Below, piece by piece: positions 37,118-45,865 of a stretch of 64,000 nucleotides of DNA. The stretch's first letter is position 1; every line of letters starts with the position of its first letter. The translations under genes were made by a program, and so were the position numbers. The DNA is from Azonexaceae bacterium. Lineage in GTDB: Bacteria > Pseudomonadota > Gammaproteobacteria > Burkholderiales > Rhodocyclaceae. The stretch is taken from positions 124,001 through 188,000 of the forward strand of contig JAAXVL010000006.1 of assembly GCA_013335535.1 (NCBI GenBank), given 5' to 3'. The notes beneath the pieces were generated by a model. That model worked only from the letters and a program-made list of their open reading frames with translations. It ran no database searches and was not told the origin of the DNA.

Positions 37118-37530
37118 TCTTGAAATGTTACCACATTGCACCGCAGCATTTTCACCCTGATTAGCTGACGTCATCGATCAAAGACCGGGTCACAAACCCG
37201 CCGAAGCTGACAGACCATTCAATATGCATTAATTGGCCGGGCGAGATTTTACTTCTCCCACAAGCTTCGGCAACAGTTCATTCAGACTAATTCGTGATTA
37301 TCTTCACAGTTATCTGCCATAAACCAAAAAACCCGTGCGTCATTTTGACGCAGCGGAGACCACAAGCGTATCGGATGCTTGTTGCATTCGAATGACAGTT
37401 GGGATGGGGATGGGTTTGGCATGAACTTGCACGCCACATCACATCTATCGCGATGCTCCCCGACCCTCCTCTTGAAGGGGTAGAAGCCTGGGCAAATGCT
37501 CGATACCGGGAATACCGGCTTTTCAGCGAA
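37118..37530. promoter_or_regulatory. Upstream region of the exopolysaccharide cluster, with a palindrome at 37336-37352
   Basis: This 413-base gap lies between epsL and the arginase gene; no gene is supportable in it. It contains TGCGTCA-TTT-TGACGCA (37336-37352), a perfect 7-bp inverted repeat about 220 bases upstream of epsL. That is a reasonable position for a regulator site. No good sigma-70 or -24/-12 promoter with correct spacing was found by eye. Confidence 0.45.
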
Positions 37531-38433
37531 TTACTTGTCGCTGCCGGGCGGCAGCATCTCCCCGATCAAATCGGAGATCAGGCCCGCCGTTGTGCCATGG
37601 CGGTCGCGGTCGGGGTTGTATTCGACGATTTCCAGCGCTTTCAGGCCAGGCAGGCCGCCTATCCGGCGCATGGCTTCGACTACGTCGTGCACGACCAGGC
37701 CATCCGGCTCAGGGCTGCCGACACCGGGGGCAAGGCGTGGGTCAATGGCATCGAGGTCGAGCGTCACACCAAAACCGGCCGGAGCACTGGCGACGATGGC
37801 TATCGCTTCATCGAGACAGGCGGCGAAGCCTCGGCGATCAATTTCATCGCTGTCGATGATGCGGACCTGCATGCGCTGAAGGAATTCAAGCTCTTCGGGT
37901 TCATAGCTACGCGGCCCGAGAACAACGGTGTGAGCGGCGCTGATCTGGGTGCCGTCGAGGCCGATATTGAGCAGGCGTTTGTCGCCGCGCCCGAGCAGAC
38001 AGGCCAGCGGCATGCCATGAATGGCGCCGGAGTAGCTGGTTTCCGGGGTATGGCTGTCGAGATGGGCGTCGATCCAGAGCAAGCCAACCGGTTCGGTCGC
38101 GGCCCGAGCGACGCCGCTCCAGGTGCCGATGGCGACGGAGTGGTCACCACCGATGACGACGGGGAATTCGCTGGCGTCCAGAGTGAGCGCGACTTCATCG
38201 GCGAGATTGCGGCACAGGGCGGCGATCCGCCCGGTAATCGAGGCGCCATCGCCTTGCGGGGCGAAAAGCGTCTTGCCCCAGTCAATCAAGGGGTGATGTT
38301 CCAGCTCATGCCAGGCTTGTGAACGATGAAAGGCGACCGGGCCGTCTTCGCAGGCGCGATCCTGCGCCCCAATGCCGCTGGCGGCGCCGATGATGCGAAT
38401 GCGTGCGGGGACGGCCGGATGACGGGGTTTCAT
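37531..38433 (-). CDS. rocF: Arginase / ureohydrolase family
   Basis: This 300-residue protein contains all manganese-ligand motifs: GGDHSVAIGT, DAHLDSHTPE and LDLDAIDP, plus the carboxyl EIVEYNPDRD. It hydrolyses arginine to ornithine and urea; agmatinase or formiminoglutamase activity cannot be excluded, but the spacing is arginase-like. Its start overlaps the stop of the yceH-like gene (ATGA). Confidence 0.9.
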   Translation of the reverse strand: MKPRHPAVPARIRIIGAASGIGAQDRACEDGPVAFHRSQAWHELEHHPLIDWGKTLFAPQGDGASITGRIAALCRNLADEVALTLDASEFPVVIGGDHSVAIGTWSGVARAATEPVGLLWIDAHLDSHTPETSYSGAIHGMPLACLLGRGDKRLLNIGLDGTQISAAHTVVLGPRSYEPEELEFLQRMQVRIIDSDEIDRRGFAACLDEAIAIVASAPAGFGVTLDLDAIDPRLAPGVGSPEPDGLVVHDVVEAMRRIGGLPGLKALEIVEYNPDRDRHGTTAGLISDLIGEMLPPGSDK

Positions 38434-39068
38434 GCGCCGACTGCGTCTAACCGGGCACGCATTTCAGCCAGTTCGCTTTCCAGCGCGGTCACCCTCGCCT
38501 TCAGTTCTTCGATTTCCTGGCTGGCCGAATGCGATGACTTTGCCGGCGAGATGGCTTCGATGTCCGGCTGGCCGCTGAGCAGGTGCATCCAGCGGTTTTC
38601 GCGCGAACCTGGCAAACGCGGCAATTCGACGACCAGGGCGCCCTCTTCCCGGCTGGCCAGTTCTTCGAGGAAGGCTTCGACCGACGAGATGTCGGCAAAG
38701 CGGTGCAGGCGTTCGCAATTGAGGCGCAGCTCGCCAGCTGTTTGCGGACCGCGCAACATGAGCACGGTGAGCAGCGCCGAGGCCTGGCTTGGCACGCCGA
38801 GTATTTTTTCCAGCCGATGTTCGAAGCGGCTGACCCGGCTACCGCTGATTTCATTGATCAGCCAGAGGCCTTTCAGGACATCGATAGCCTGCACGACGTC
38901 GCTCTCGCTGGCTTCGATGACTGGATTCCGGCTCGTTTTCTGGTTGCAGCCGGCGACCAGGGCATTGACCGAGAGCGGGTAGGTGTCGGGCACTGTGCGC
39001 TGTTTTTCGACGAGCGTGCCGAGTACGCGGGTTTCGAGCAAGGAGAGCATGGGCAGTGGTTCAGCCAT
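38430..39068 (-). CDS. YceH/DUF480 family protein
   Basis: This 212-residue protein starts MAEPLPMLSLLETRVLGTLV and continues EKQRTVPDTYPLSVNALVAG, the DUF480 winged-helix signature. A carboxyl coiled coil is at about residues 183-209. ATG 39068 is chosen because the family starts there; a much longer open frame upstream overlaps the exonuclease gene and is a shadow. The role is unknown in the family. It overlaps the exonuclease gene by eight bases. Confidence 0.9.
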   Translation of the reverse strand: MAEPLPMLSLLETRVLGTLVEKQRTVPDTYPLSVNALVAGCNQKTSRNPVIEASESDVVQAIDVLKGLWLINEISGSRVSRFEHRLEKILGVPSQASALLTVLMLRGPQTAGELRLNCERLHRFADISSVEAFLEELASREEGALVVELPRLPGSRENRWMHLLSGQPDIEAISPAKSSHSASQEIEELKARVTALESELAEMRARLDAVGA

Positions 39069-39774
39069 GATGTTTGTTTCCTGAGGTTGATTGAGTTGCC
39101 GGAGCCGGCGCGGCTGGCGCCAGGCGCTCCGGGTCGCGCAGCCAGGCCCGGTAGATCTGCAGGGCGACATGCGCATCGTTGGCAGCGTATAACAACTGGC
39201 GTTCGTTGAGGCGTGCGCTGGCCCAGTTGCTGGTGCCGACTTTTTTCGATTTCTGGAGTTTCTGGCCGAAGTAGTGGGCGACGGCAACTTTGGCCCCGAC
39301 CGTGCCGCGATGGCCGGGCCCGCGCAGGACTTCGCCGAGGTCGAGCACATTGGCCAGTTCAATGCCGAGGCGTGAACGCAGGGCGCTGCGGTCATTGCCA
39401 AGGCCGAAGCCAACCTTGAGCAGGCTCGGCGCGGCGAGGATTTGCCGCAGCACATCATGGTTGGCCGCAACGACGACGGGAAAAAGATAGACGTGTTCGT
39501 CAGTGGCCAGTTGAACCAGATGCGGCCCGGTGGAAATCTCGCCTTTGAGAAAGGTGGGCTTCGATTCGGTGTCGAAGCCGATGGCCGGCGCCGCGAGCAA
39601 GGCGGCCAGCGCCCGCCCCGCGAGGGCGGCATCACTGACCAGCGTGATTCGAGCCATCGAAACGCCGTTGTAGATTGGCAACTCGCTGGCAGCGAGCATG
39701 CTGCGGCTGATCGTTACCTCGCTCAAGATCGTGTGCTCCCGGGTCGTTCCATCTTCGTTGCCAGCTGCATCCAT
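39061..39774 (-). CDS. DEDD-type 3'-5' exonuclease domain protein
   Basis: This 237-residue RNase D/WRN-like fold has GFDTESKP (first Asp-Glu pair), LVQLATDEHVYLFP, GFGLGNDRSALRS (third Asp) and YAANDAHVALQIY (fourth Asp with Tyr). There is no HRDC domain, so it is the single-domain exonuclease type rather than RNase D. ATG 39774 has an AAGGA site five bases upstream and includes the ISRSMLAASELPIYNG segment typical before the domain. The carboxyl tail is Ala/Pro-rich. Confidence 0.85.
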   Translation of the reverse strand: MDAAGNEDGTTREHTILSEVTISRSMLAASELPIYNGVSMARITLVSDAALAGRALAALLAAPAIGFDTESKPTFLKGEISTGPHLVQLATDEHVYLFPVVVAANHDVLRQILAAPSLLKVGFGLGNDRSALRSRLGIELANVLDLGEVLRGPGHRGTVGAKVAVAHYFGQKLQKSKKVGTSNWASARLNERQLLYAANDAHVALQIYRAWLRDPERLAPAAPAPATQSTSGNKHHG

Positions 39775-39806
39775 GTATCCTTCAGCTTTTATCCAGAAGC
39801 AAGTGT

Positions 39807-40058
39807 ATGGGATCACGCCGGCCGACGGGCCTTTTCTCGCGAATTTGGGCGCTGCTTTTCGGCCGCCCCGCCCCGCTTTCGGACTACGCGCGGGCCCGCC
39901 AGCTGATTGCAGCGGTGGATCGCGGCGGCATTCCGCTCAATCCGGCCAAGGTCAATGCCATCGCCCGCGATCTCGGTCTCGACGTGCCCCGCCATGCACC
40001 GGTCGAGGCGACACTCGAGCGCATCCGCCTCGCCCTTGCCCGATCGACCGAATCATGA
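39807..40058 (+). CDS. Small hypothetical protein
   Basis: This 83-residue basic protein has a short hydrophobic amino segment (LFSRIWALLFG) and a helical carboxyl half (GIPLNPAKVNAIARDLGLDV). No named domain. It overlaps the GIY-YIG gene by four bases (ATGA) and diverges from the exonuclease gene, so it probably shares a transcript with the nuclease-like gene. Coding composition looks normal for the genome. Confidence 0.6.
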   Translation: MGSRRPTGLFSRIWALLFGRPAPLSDYARARQLIAAVDRGGIPLNPAKVNAIARDLGLDVPRHAPVEATLERIRLALARSTES

Positions 40059-40327
40059 GCAAACCGTGGTTTCTGTACATGATCGAGTGTGTCGATGGCA
40101 GCATTTACACCGGCATCGCGGTCGACGTGGCGGGCCGCTACGCCGCCCATTGCCAGGGCACCGGCGCCCGCTATACGCGCTCACACCCGCCGCTCCGCCT
40201 GCTGGGCTACGAGAATCACCCCGATCGTTCATCAGCCTCGAAGGCGGAATACCGGGTCAAGCAGTTGTCGCCTGCCGAGAAGCGCAGATACGCGGCGTCG
40301 CTGGCACATGGGGTGGTGGAAATCTGA
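40055..40327 (+). CDS. GIY-YIG domain protein (YhbQ-like)
   Basis: This 90-residue protein starts at ATG 40055. The motif is YMIECVDGSIYTGIAVDVAG, then RYAAHCQGTGARYTRSHPP and KAEYRVKQLSPAEKR. That is the whole single-domain UPF0213/YhbQ-type GIY-YIG protein. These small nucleases may process damaged DNA; the physiological role is uncertain. Translation is coupled to the preceding small gene. Confidence 0.9.
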   Translation: MSKPWFLYMIECVDGSIYTGIAVDVAGRYAAHCQGTGARYTRSHPPLRLLGYENHPDRSSASKAEYRVKQLSPAEKRRYAASLAHGVVEI

Positions 40328-40412
40328 AAAGCAATCTGCCCTGCTGAATTGGCTCACCAGCACGACAGCGGATGGGAAACCGGACGACTGCTACAGGGCG
40401 CCGACCATCGAG

Positions 40413-40453
40413 CATTTTGAATTTTGGGCAAAATTTCCGGTTGCCCGTGGCAA
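40413..40453 (-). repeat. Dispersed repeat, copy E (intergenic)
   Basis: The minus strand reads TTGCCACGGGCAACCGGAAA then TTTTGCCCAAAATTCAAAATG. It has a G for T change in the GGTCAA block. It lies 86 bases after the GIY-YIG stop in a 309-base gap with no other gene. Confidence 0.8.
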
Positions 40454-40538
40454 GCTAAGTTGCTGAAAACTCCCTTTCCCCCTGCCTTCGGCACCACTTC
40501 TCCTTGAATGCCAGAGCGATTGTTCTATGCTTTTTGTA

Positions 40539-40554
40539 TGGACATCGATTCGCA
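40539..40554 (+). promoter_or_regulatory. Weak sigma-54 (-24/-12) promoter candidate
   Basis: TGGACATCGATTCGCA has GG and GC dinucleotides 12 bases apart, the invariant spacing of RpoN promoters. It keeps the TGG and GCA ends but misses part of TGGCAC and TTGC. It lies about 98 bases before the ATG at 40637. Chance occurrence is quite possible. Confidence 0.25.
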
Positions 40555-40636
40555 AAATGCACGCCCTGCAGACTTTCTTCCTGTAACAAGCGTGCCGTTT
40601 TGCACATTTGTGCATCACTGACAAGGAGCGTTACCC

Positions 40637-41263
40637 ATGCCCGACTTCACCAGCAATGCCATCAAGCTCGGCGGCGTCATTTCCCAGCGCCCCCCGCTTC
40701 GCCCGCCACTCAATTTCTGGCGAACGGTCACCATCACTTTCGACGACGTGCCCAGCGGCACTGCCGTTGATTCAACCTACGCCGGCTCAGGGGTGACCTT
40801 GGCCAGCGTGACCTACCCGCCACGCACGTGGTCCGCATTCGCCAAAGAGATGCCGTGGGGTGGCGGCCAGAGCGGGAAGAATGTTCTGACCATCATCGAG
40901 GCCGACCCGGCCTTCCCTTGGTTCGATGCACGCTACGGCGCCCTTGAGGCGACTTTTTCCCAATTGCAGCAATCGGTCAGCGTCTGGGCCTATGCGATGA
41001 ACTCGCCCGAAGGGTCCGGCAATGCCGACAACCGGCCATTCATGGAAGCCTACGATTCAACCGGAAAATATCTGGGCAAGGTGCTGACGCAGTTGGGCAT
41101 TCACGACGCCAACTTCCTTGGTCACTGGCATCCACTGAGCTTTTCCTCGACAAGCCGCAACATCGCCAAGGTCCGCCTCTCGTCGCAAGCCAACGGCCTG
41201 CCCTGGACCTACGCCGCCTTCGACAACCTGACGTTCGACCGGAACATCCTGATCAGGCCGTAA
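40637..41263 (+). CDS. Hypothetical beta-sandwich-like protein
   Basis: This 208-residue protein carries the segment TVTITFDDVPSGTAVDSTYA, common at the start of beta-sandwich domains in bacterial secreted and PEP-CTERM proteins. However, it has no signal peptide and no PEP-CTERM tail. A good AAGGAG site precedes the ATG. It is followed by a strong terminator at 41295-41320, so it is a monocistronic gene. Function unknown. Confidence 0.7.
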   Translation: MPDFTSNAIKLGGVISQRPPLRPPLNFWRTVTITFDDVPSGTAVDSTYAGSGVTLASVTYPPRTWSAFAKEMPWGGGQSGKNVLTIIEADPAFPWFDARYGALEATFSQLQQSVSVWAYAMNSPEGSGNADNRPFMEAYDSTGKYLGKVLTQLGIHDANFLGHWHPLSFSSTSRNIAKVRLSSQANGLPWTYAAFDNLTFDRNILIRP

Positions 41264-41294
41264 TCCGGATTTCAGAAAACAGATTCCGGACAAC

Positions 41295-41320
41295 AAAAAG
41301 CGCCCCAAAAGGCGCTTTTT
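41295..41320 (+). terminator. Intrinsic terminator
   Basis: AAAAAGCGCC, six-base loop CCAAAA, GGCGCTTTTT. The symmetric A- and T-runs make it usable in both directions: for the gene ending at 41263 and for the minus-strand gene ending at 41354. Confidence 0.85.
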
Positions 41321-41353
41321 GTCTTTGTGCATCAGAAGGAACGAAGGTTGGTC

Positions 41354-41716
41354 TCAGCGTATTCGCGGGGGCGTTGATGATTCCCCGGTTGACGATGGCG
41401 ACAAAGGTGTGGGCGGTGAAGGCGATGGTGGCGGGCTGGAATAATCCGGAAGAATCGCCGGCATGGGCGCAGCGGCCCTTGCCCGTGCATTTTCGGCAGC
41501 CTGCCTCTCGGTATAGGCCTTCTGTCGCTCTAGCTCTTTTCGTGCGGCCTCCGGATCGGACACCGACTCGCTCGGGCTTATCTTTTCGATTACCGACCCC
41601 TTTTCACATGGCACGTCGGAATAGACAACATCTCCGGAACGCGTGTGGCAGGTAAAGACATCAGCTTGGGAGGCAGAGGAAGCAAGCAGCAGTACAACAA
41701 GGATGGCGTAGCGCAT
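41354..41716 (-). CDS. Secreted DUF4124-type protein
   Basis: This 120-residue protein has a signal peptide (MRYAILVVLLLASSASQA). The DUF4124 core reads DVFTCHTRSGDVVYSDVPCE, with two Cys that may form a disulfide. A helical segment and a Pro/Ser-rich tail with repeated PPSP units follow. ATG 41716 is chosen for the signal peptide. Periplasmic; function unknown in the family. Confidence 0.75.
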   Translation of the reverse strand: MRYAILVVLLLASSASQADVFTCHTRSGDVVYSDVPCEKGSVIEKISPSESVSDPEAARKELERQKAYTERQAAENARARAAAPMPAILPDYSSPPPSPSPPTPLSPSSTGESSTPPRIR

Positions 41717-41804
41717 GGATATCTCCCTTCGATACCACTCTAATCTACGCTCCGAACAAGGCTGCGGCAAGATGCCCGGAGGCAGACGACTCGCCCCCGA
41801 AGGT

Positions 41805-42026
41805 CTAAAAAACAGACTCGTAGGGCACTATCGGCGAGTCGCAAGACGCACCCGCCGAAGACATCTGGCTGTTGATCCGCTTGAGCAGCTCTGACTGAGC
41901 AGACAGGCAACCGTTTGTTTGGCCCATACAGTAGATTTCATCGACGAATTCCATGAACTGCTGGAAAGACATCTTCCCAATCCGGAGGTCTGTGTATTTC
42001 TGCATGTAGTCGGGAACCATATTCAT
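41805..42026 (-). CDS. Small hypothetical protein
   Basis: About 73 residues from ATG 42026 or 71 from ATG 42020, the latter with GAAGG six bases upstream. It is helical with four Cys (EIYCMGQTNGCLSAQ, SAGASCDSP), suggesting a periplasmic or metal-binding protein, but no signal peptide is seen from these starts. A GTG at 42068 would extend it by 14 residues. No family recognised. Confidence 0.4.
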   Translation of the reverse strand: MNMVPDYMQKYTDLRIGKMSFQQFMEFVDEIYCMGQTNGCLSAQSELLKRINSQMSSAGASCDSPIVPYESVF

Positions 42027-42369
42027 ATCCTTCGCAAGATTTTGTGCACTGCACAACAACGTACACACTTTAGGCTTGCAAAAGAAATATGTCTTCCCGT
42101 GTTTTGTAGCCGTTTGTGACTACCGAGAAATGGTTTATCCAGTCAGTAATTTGGCCGCTGGCCAGATCTAACAGAACACGAAGGCCAACATGGCCGGATC
42201 ATCCAGAAAATTAAGTGCCGCGTAGGTGCTTAGGCGATAAAAATGCATCTGCAATAGGGCAACCAGGCCAAGGTTCAATGGCTGCTCTTCGACGACGGCT
42301 TGTATGACTGCTTCCACCAGAATTATTCCTGCGCACAAAGACGTGGCGATGACCAACCCGAAAAAGCAA

Positions 42370-42393
42370 AAAGCCCCGAATGATCGGGGCTTT
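42370..42393 (-). terminator. Terminator of tRNA-Ser
   Basis: GCCCCGA and TCGGGGC arms around a four-base loop, with A- and T-runs on the sides. On the minus strand it follows the tRNA 3' end by about 19 bases and ends in a run of U, so it terminates the tRNA transcript. Confidence 0.8.
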
Positions 42394-42411
42394 GAGCAGC
42401 GTTGTATTGCT

Positions 42412-42504
42412 TGGCGGACACGCAGGGATTCGAACCCTGGATCCAGGTTTTGCCCGGATGCACCCTTAGCAGGGGTGTGCCTTCGACCACTCGGCCACGT
42501 GTCC
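42412..42504 (-). tRNA. tRNA-Ser (anticodon GCT)
   Basis: The minus strand folds as a class II tRNA. Acceptor arms are GGACACG and CGTGTCC, with discriminator G followed by an encoded CCA. The anticodon loop CTGCTAA carries anticodon GCT for AGC/AGT serine codons. There is a long variable arm, and the T-loop reads GGTTCGAATCC. Total 93 bases including CCA. Confidence 0.95.
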
Positions 42505-42559
42505 AAGCCTGCTACAACGAGGCGCGGATGATATAGGCTCCGCGCCCTTTGGTCAAACC

Positions 42560-43780
42560 TTACTGGTCAAGACCGAAAGTGCGGTGCAGAACGCGAACGG
42601 CCAGTTCCAGATACTTTTCGTCGAGAACGACGGAAATCTTGATCTCGGAGGTCGAAATCATCTGAATGTTGATGCCTTCGTCAGCCAGCGCCTTGAACAT
42701 CTTGGAAGCAACACCCGGGTGCGAGCGCATACCGACGCCGACGGCGGAGACCTTGCAGATTTTGTTGTCGCCGGTGATTTCACGGGCGCCGAGCTTGGCC
42801 TTGACGCCTTCCAGAATGCCCTGGGCCTTGGCGTAATCGCCACGGTTGACGGTGAAGGAAAAGTCAGTGGTGCCGTCGTGGCCAACGTTCTGGATGATCA
42901 TGTCGACGTCGATGTTGGCGTCGGCGATGGAGCCCAGGATCTGGTAGGCGATGCCCGGGGTGTCGGGAACACCCAGCATGGTGAGCTTGGCTTCGTCGCG
43001 GTTGAAGGCGATGCCGGAAATGATCGGTTGTTCCATGTTCTTGTCTTCCTCAACAGTGATCAGCGTACCTTCCCCTTCATCCTGGAAGCTGGAAAGAACG
43101 CGCAGTTTGACCTTGTACTTGCCGGCGAATTCGACCGAGCGGATCTGCAGCACCTTAGAGCCGAGGCTGGCCATTTCCAGCATCTCTTCGAAGGTGATGG
43201 TGTCGAGCTTCTTGGCTTCAGGCACAACACGCGGGTCGGTGGTGTAGACGCCATCGACGTCGGTGTAGATCTGGCACTCGTCGGCCTTCAGGGCAGCAGC
43301 GAGGGCGACGCCGGAGGTATCTGAACCGCCACGACCGAGTGTCGTAATGTTGCCGTGCTCGTCAACGCCCTGGAAGCCAGCGACGACGACGACGTGGCCG
43401 GCATCGAGATCGCGGCGCATGTTGGTTTCGTCAATCGACAGGATGCGTGCCTTGGTGTGCGTGCTGTCAGTCAGCACCTTGACCTGGCCGCCGGTGTAGC
43501 TCTTGGCCTTGCAGCCGATGTCCATCAGCGCCATGGAGAGCAGGCCGGTAGTGACCTGTTCGCCGGTGGACATGATGGCATCCAGCTCGCGCGGATCGGG
43601 AGTGGCCTGAACTTCCTTAGCCAGTGCGATCAGCTTGTTGGTTTCGCCGCTCATTGCTGAAACGACGACGACCACTTGATGACCCTGTGCCTGGAATTTG
43701 GCAACGCGTTTGGCGACATTCTTGATGCGTTCGGGATTACCGACCGACGTACCGCCGTATTTTTGAACAATCAACGCCAT
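42560..43780 (-). CDS. lysC: Aspartate kinase
   Basis: This 406-residue enzyme phosphorylates aspartate, the first step to lysine, threonine and methionine. The amino kinase domain opens MALIVQKYGGTSVGNPERIK and includes GRGGSDTSGVALAAALKADE. Two ACT regulatory domains follow (about residues 265-400, with GIAYQILGSIADANIDVDMI and ISTSEIKISVVLDEKYLELA). It is monofunctional and of usual length. Its own transcript begins after the terminator at 43811-43846. Confidence 0.96.
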   Translation of the reverse strand: MALIVQKYGGTSVGNPERIKNVAKRVAKFQAQGHQVVVVVSAMSGETNKLIALAKEVQATPDPRELDAIMSTGEQVTTGLLSMALMDIGCKAKSYTGGQVKVLTDSTHTKARILSIDETNMRRDLDAGHVVVVAGFQGVDEHGNITTLGRGGSDTSGVALAAALKADECQIYTDVDGVYTTDPRVVPEAKKLDTITFEEMLEMASLGSKVLQIRSVEFAGKYKVKLRVLSSFQDEGEGTLITVEEDKNMEQPIISGIAFNRDEAKLTMLGVPDTPGIAYQILGSIADANIDVDMIIQNVGHDGTTDFSFTVNRGDYAKAQGILEGVKAKLGAREITGDNKICKVSAVGVGMRSHPGVASKMFKALADEGINIQMISTSEIKISVVLDEKYLELAVRVLHRTFGLDQ

Positions 43781-43810
43781 GGATTTGTCCGGTTAAACGT
43801 TGGAAACATG

Positions 43811-43846
43811 AAAAAGAGGGCGGGATTTTACCCCACCCTGGTCTTT
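43811..43846 (-). terminator. Probable terminator after the deacetylase gene
   Basis: The minus strand reads an imperfect stem GGGTGGGG/TCCCGCCC (one G-U pair) followed by TCTTTTTC. It sits between the stop of the deacetylase-like gene (43866) and the lysC start (43780). Confidence 0.5.
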
Positions 43847-43865
43847 TTCCGAAAGAAAACAGCGA

Positions 43866-44792
43866 CTAAAGATCAGCCAGCGAACGCAGATGCGCGCCAA
43901 CGCTACGCGCCAGCGAGGTCATCACGTAACCGCCTTCGAGCATGGAGACGATGCGCTTGTTGCACATTTCGGCAGCCAAAGCCTTCAACTGGTCTGTGAC
44001 CCAGGCATAGTCCTTTTCGAGGAACTTGAGGTTGCCCATGTCGTCCTCGAAGTGGGCGTCGAAACCGGCCGAGATCAGGATCATCTGCGGCTTGAACTCA
44101 CGCAGGCGCGGCATCCAGACCTGGCTGACGGCATCGCGGAATTCTTCGCCGCCGCAACCTGAAGCCAGCGGAACGTTGCACATGTTGGCAGCAGGCTTGT
44201 CGGCGCCGCTGTACGGATAGAACGGGTGCTGGAAGATGGAACACATGAGCACCTGCTCGTCACCGGCGAAGCAGTCTTCGGTACCGTTGCCGTGGTGAAC
44301 GTCGAAGTCGATGATGGCGACGCGCTCGAGGCCATGCGCCTTGAGCGCATGTCGGGCAGCGACGCCGACGTTGTTGAAGAAGCAGAAACCCATCGGGTTT
44401 GCTTTTTCGCAGTGATGGCCGGGCGGACGCACGGCGCAAAAGGCGTTTTCTATTTCGCCTTTCATGACGAGGTCGACCGCAAGGCAGCCTGAGCCGGCAG
44501 CACGCAGTGCGGCCTGCCAGGTGTGCGGATTCATGGCGGTATCAGGGTCGAGGTGCACAACGCCGATTTCCGGCGAGGCGCGTTTGATGCGCTCGAGATG
44601 TGAAGCGGGGTGGACGCGCATCAGTTGTTCGAAGGTGGCGAGCGGCGCGTCGTAGTAGACGAAATAAGCGTCGATTCCCTGGGCGATCAGGTGATCGTTG
44701 ATGGCGGTCAGGCGCTGGGGGCATTCCGGGTGATGCGAACCCATGTCGTGCAACTGGCAGTCACGATGGGTGATGATGGCAGTGGTCGTCAC
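43866..44792 (-). CDS. Histone deacetylase-family (acetylpolyamine amidohydrolase-like) protein
   Basis: This 308-residue zinc hydrolase has RPPGHHCEKANPMGFCFFNN (catalytic His pair), IDFDVHHGNGTED (zinc Asp and His) and LISAGFDAHFEDDMG. Bacterial members remove acetyl or other acyl groups from polyamines or small molecules. GTG 44792 opens MTTTAIITHRDCQLHDMG, matching the family start, with a GAGAGA site upstream; the longer ATG-started frame is not supported. Confidence 0.9.
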   Translation of the reverse strand: MTTTAIITHRDCQLHDMGSHHPECPQRLTAINDHLIAQGIDAYFVYYDAPLATFEQLMRVHPASHLERIKRASPEIGVVHLDPDTAMNPHTWQAALRAAGSGCLAVDLVMKGEIENAFCAVRPPGHHCEKANPMGFCFFNNVGVAARHALKAHGLERVAIIDFDVHHGNGTEDCFAGDEQVLMCSIFQHPFYPYSGADKPAANMCNVPLASGCGGEEFRDAVSQVWMPRLREFKPQMILISAGFDAHFEDDMGNLKFLEKDYAWVTDQLKALAAEMCNKRIVSMLEGGYVMTSLARSVGAHLRSLADL

Positions 44793-44909
44793 TTGTTCTC
44801 TCTCTGCGAAGCGGCGCACAAAACGGCGCACGTCGAATTGTCATTATCGTCCCATTCATCGCGCCGCTTCAAGCATTAGAATGGGTTTGAACAGACACAG
44901 CGGAATCAT

Positions 44910-45860
44910 ATGATGTTCAAAAGCACACTTTCCGGCCTTGCCGGTCGCCCGCGGGCATTCGACGGCGTTCTCGAGCAGGCCGGACGGATCATTCTCGGCA
45001 AGGATCATGAGATACGGCTGGCCATTGCCTGCCTGCTGGCCAACGGTCATTTGCTCATCGAGGACCTGCCGGGGATGGGCAAGACAACGCTGGCCCACAC
45101 GCTGGCCCGCCTGCTTGGGCTGCAGTTCTCGCGCATCCAGTTCACGAGCGATCTGCTGCCGGCCGACATCACGGGCGTTTCGGTCTTCGAGCGCGATCGC
45201 AGCGAGTTCCGTTTCCTGCCCGGCCCGGTCTTCGCCCAGCTCGTGCTGGCCGACGAAATCAACCGTGCCACGCCGAAAACCCAGAGCGCCCTGCTTGAAG
45301 CGATGGAGGAAGGCCAGGTGACGGCCGAGGGCCAGACGCGACTGTTGCCGACGCCCTTCTTCGTCATCGCGACACAAAACCCGGCGCACCAGATCGGCAC
45401 CTTTCCGCTCCCCGAATCGCAGCTCGACCGTTTCCTGATGCGCCTCGAACTCGGCTACCCCGACCGCACCGCCGAACGCGCCCTGCTCGCAGCGGGCGGC
45501 CAGCGTCGCCGTGTCGAGGAATTGATGCCATTGCTCACCCCCGATGAGCTTCCGCCCTTGCAGCAGGAAGCATCAGCCATCCACACGGCCGCTCCGCTCA
45601 TCGATTACGTCCAGGCGCTGGTCGAAGCCACTCGCCAGAATCCGGCTTTCCAGCACGGCCTGTCGCCACGCGCCGGCCTCGCCCTGCTCGCCGCCGCCCG
45701 CGCCTGGGCCTGGCTGGCCGGACGCGACATGGTGCTGCCCGACGATGTTCAGGCCGTTCTCCCGGCAGTCGCCCGCCACCGTTTACGCTCGGCGCAGGGT
45801 GGCGGCTACGCGCTACCCGAGGACATCGCGGCCCTGATCCGTAGCGTCGCCATTCCCTGA
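44910..45860 (+). CDS. MoxR-family AAA+ ATPase
   Basis: This 316-residue protein has Walker A in EDLPGMGKTTLAHTLA, Walker B LVLADEINRA, sensor ATQNPAHQIGTFPLPESQLD and the lid domain SPRAGLALLAAARAWAWLAG. MoxR ATPases act as chaperones that activate partner complexes. The next genes (DUF58, TgpA-type transglutaminase) form the usual MoxR-DUF58-transglutaminase module linked to envelope integrity. Confidence 0.93.
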   Translation: MMFKSTLSGLAGRPRAFDGVLEQAGRIILGKDHEIRLAIACLLANGHLLIEDLPGMGKTTLAHTLARLLGLQFSRIQFTSDLLPADITGVSVFERDRSEFRFLPGPVFAQLVLADEINRATPKTQSALLEAMEEGQVTAEGQTRLLPTPFFVIATQNPAHQIGTFPLPESQLDRFLMRLELGYPDRTAERALLAAGGQRRRVEELMPLLTPDELPPLQQEASAIHTAAPLIDYVQALVEATRQNPAFQHGLSPRAGLALLAAARAWAWLAGRDMVLPDDVQAVLPAVARHRLRSAQGGGYALPEDIAALIRSVAIP

Positions 45861-45865
45861 GTTCC

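Noticed and set aside
42168-42369. Hydrophobic frame of about 60 residues after the tRNA-Ser terminator
   Set aside because: The frame continues back through the tRNA and its terminator, the only nearby start is TTG, and no ribosome-binding site is seen.
42841-42870. GCCACGGTTGACGGTGAAGG in lysC as a ninth copy of the dispersed repeat
   Set aside because: Only the first eight or nine bases agree and the segment encodes a conserved aspartokinase stretch (FTVNRGDYAK), so it is chance similarity.
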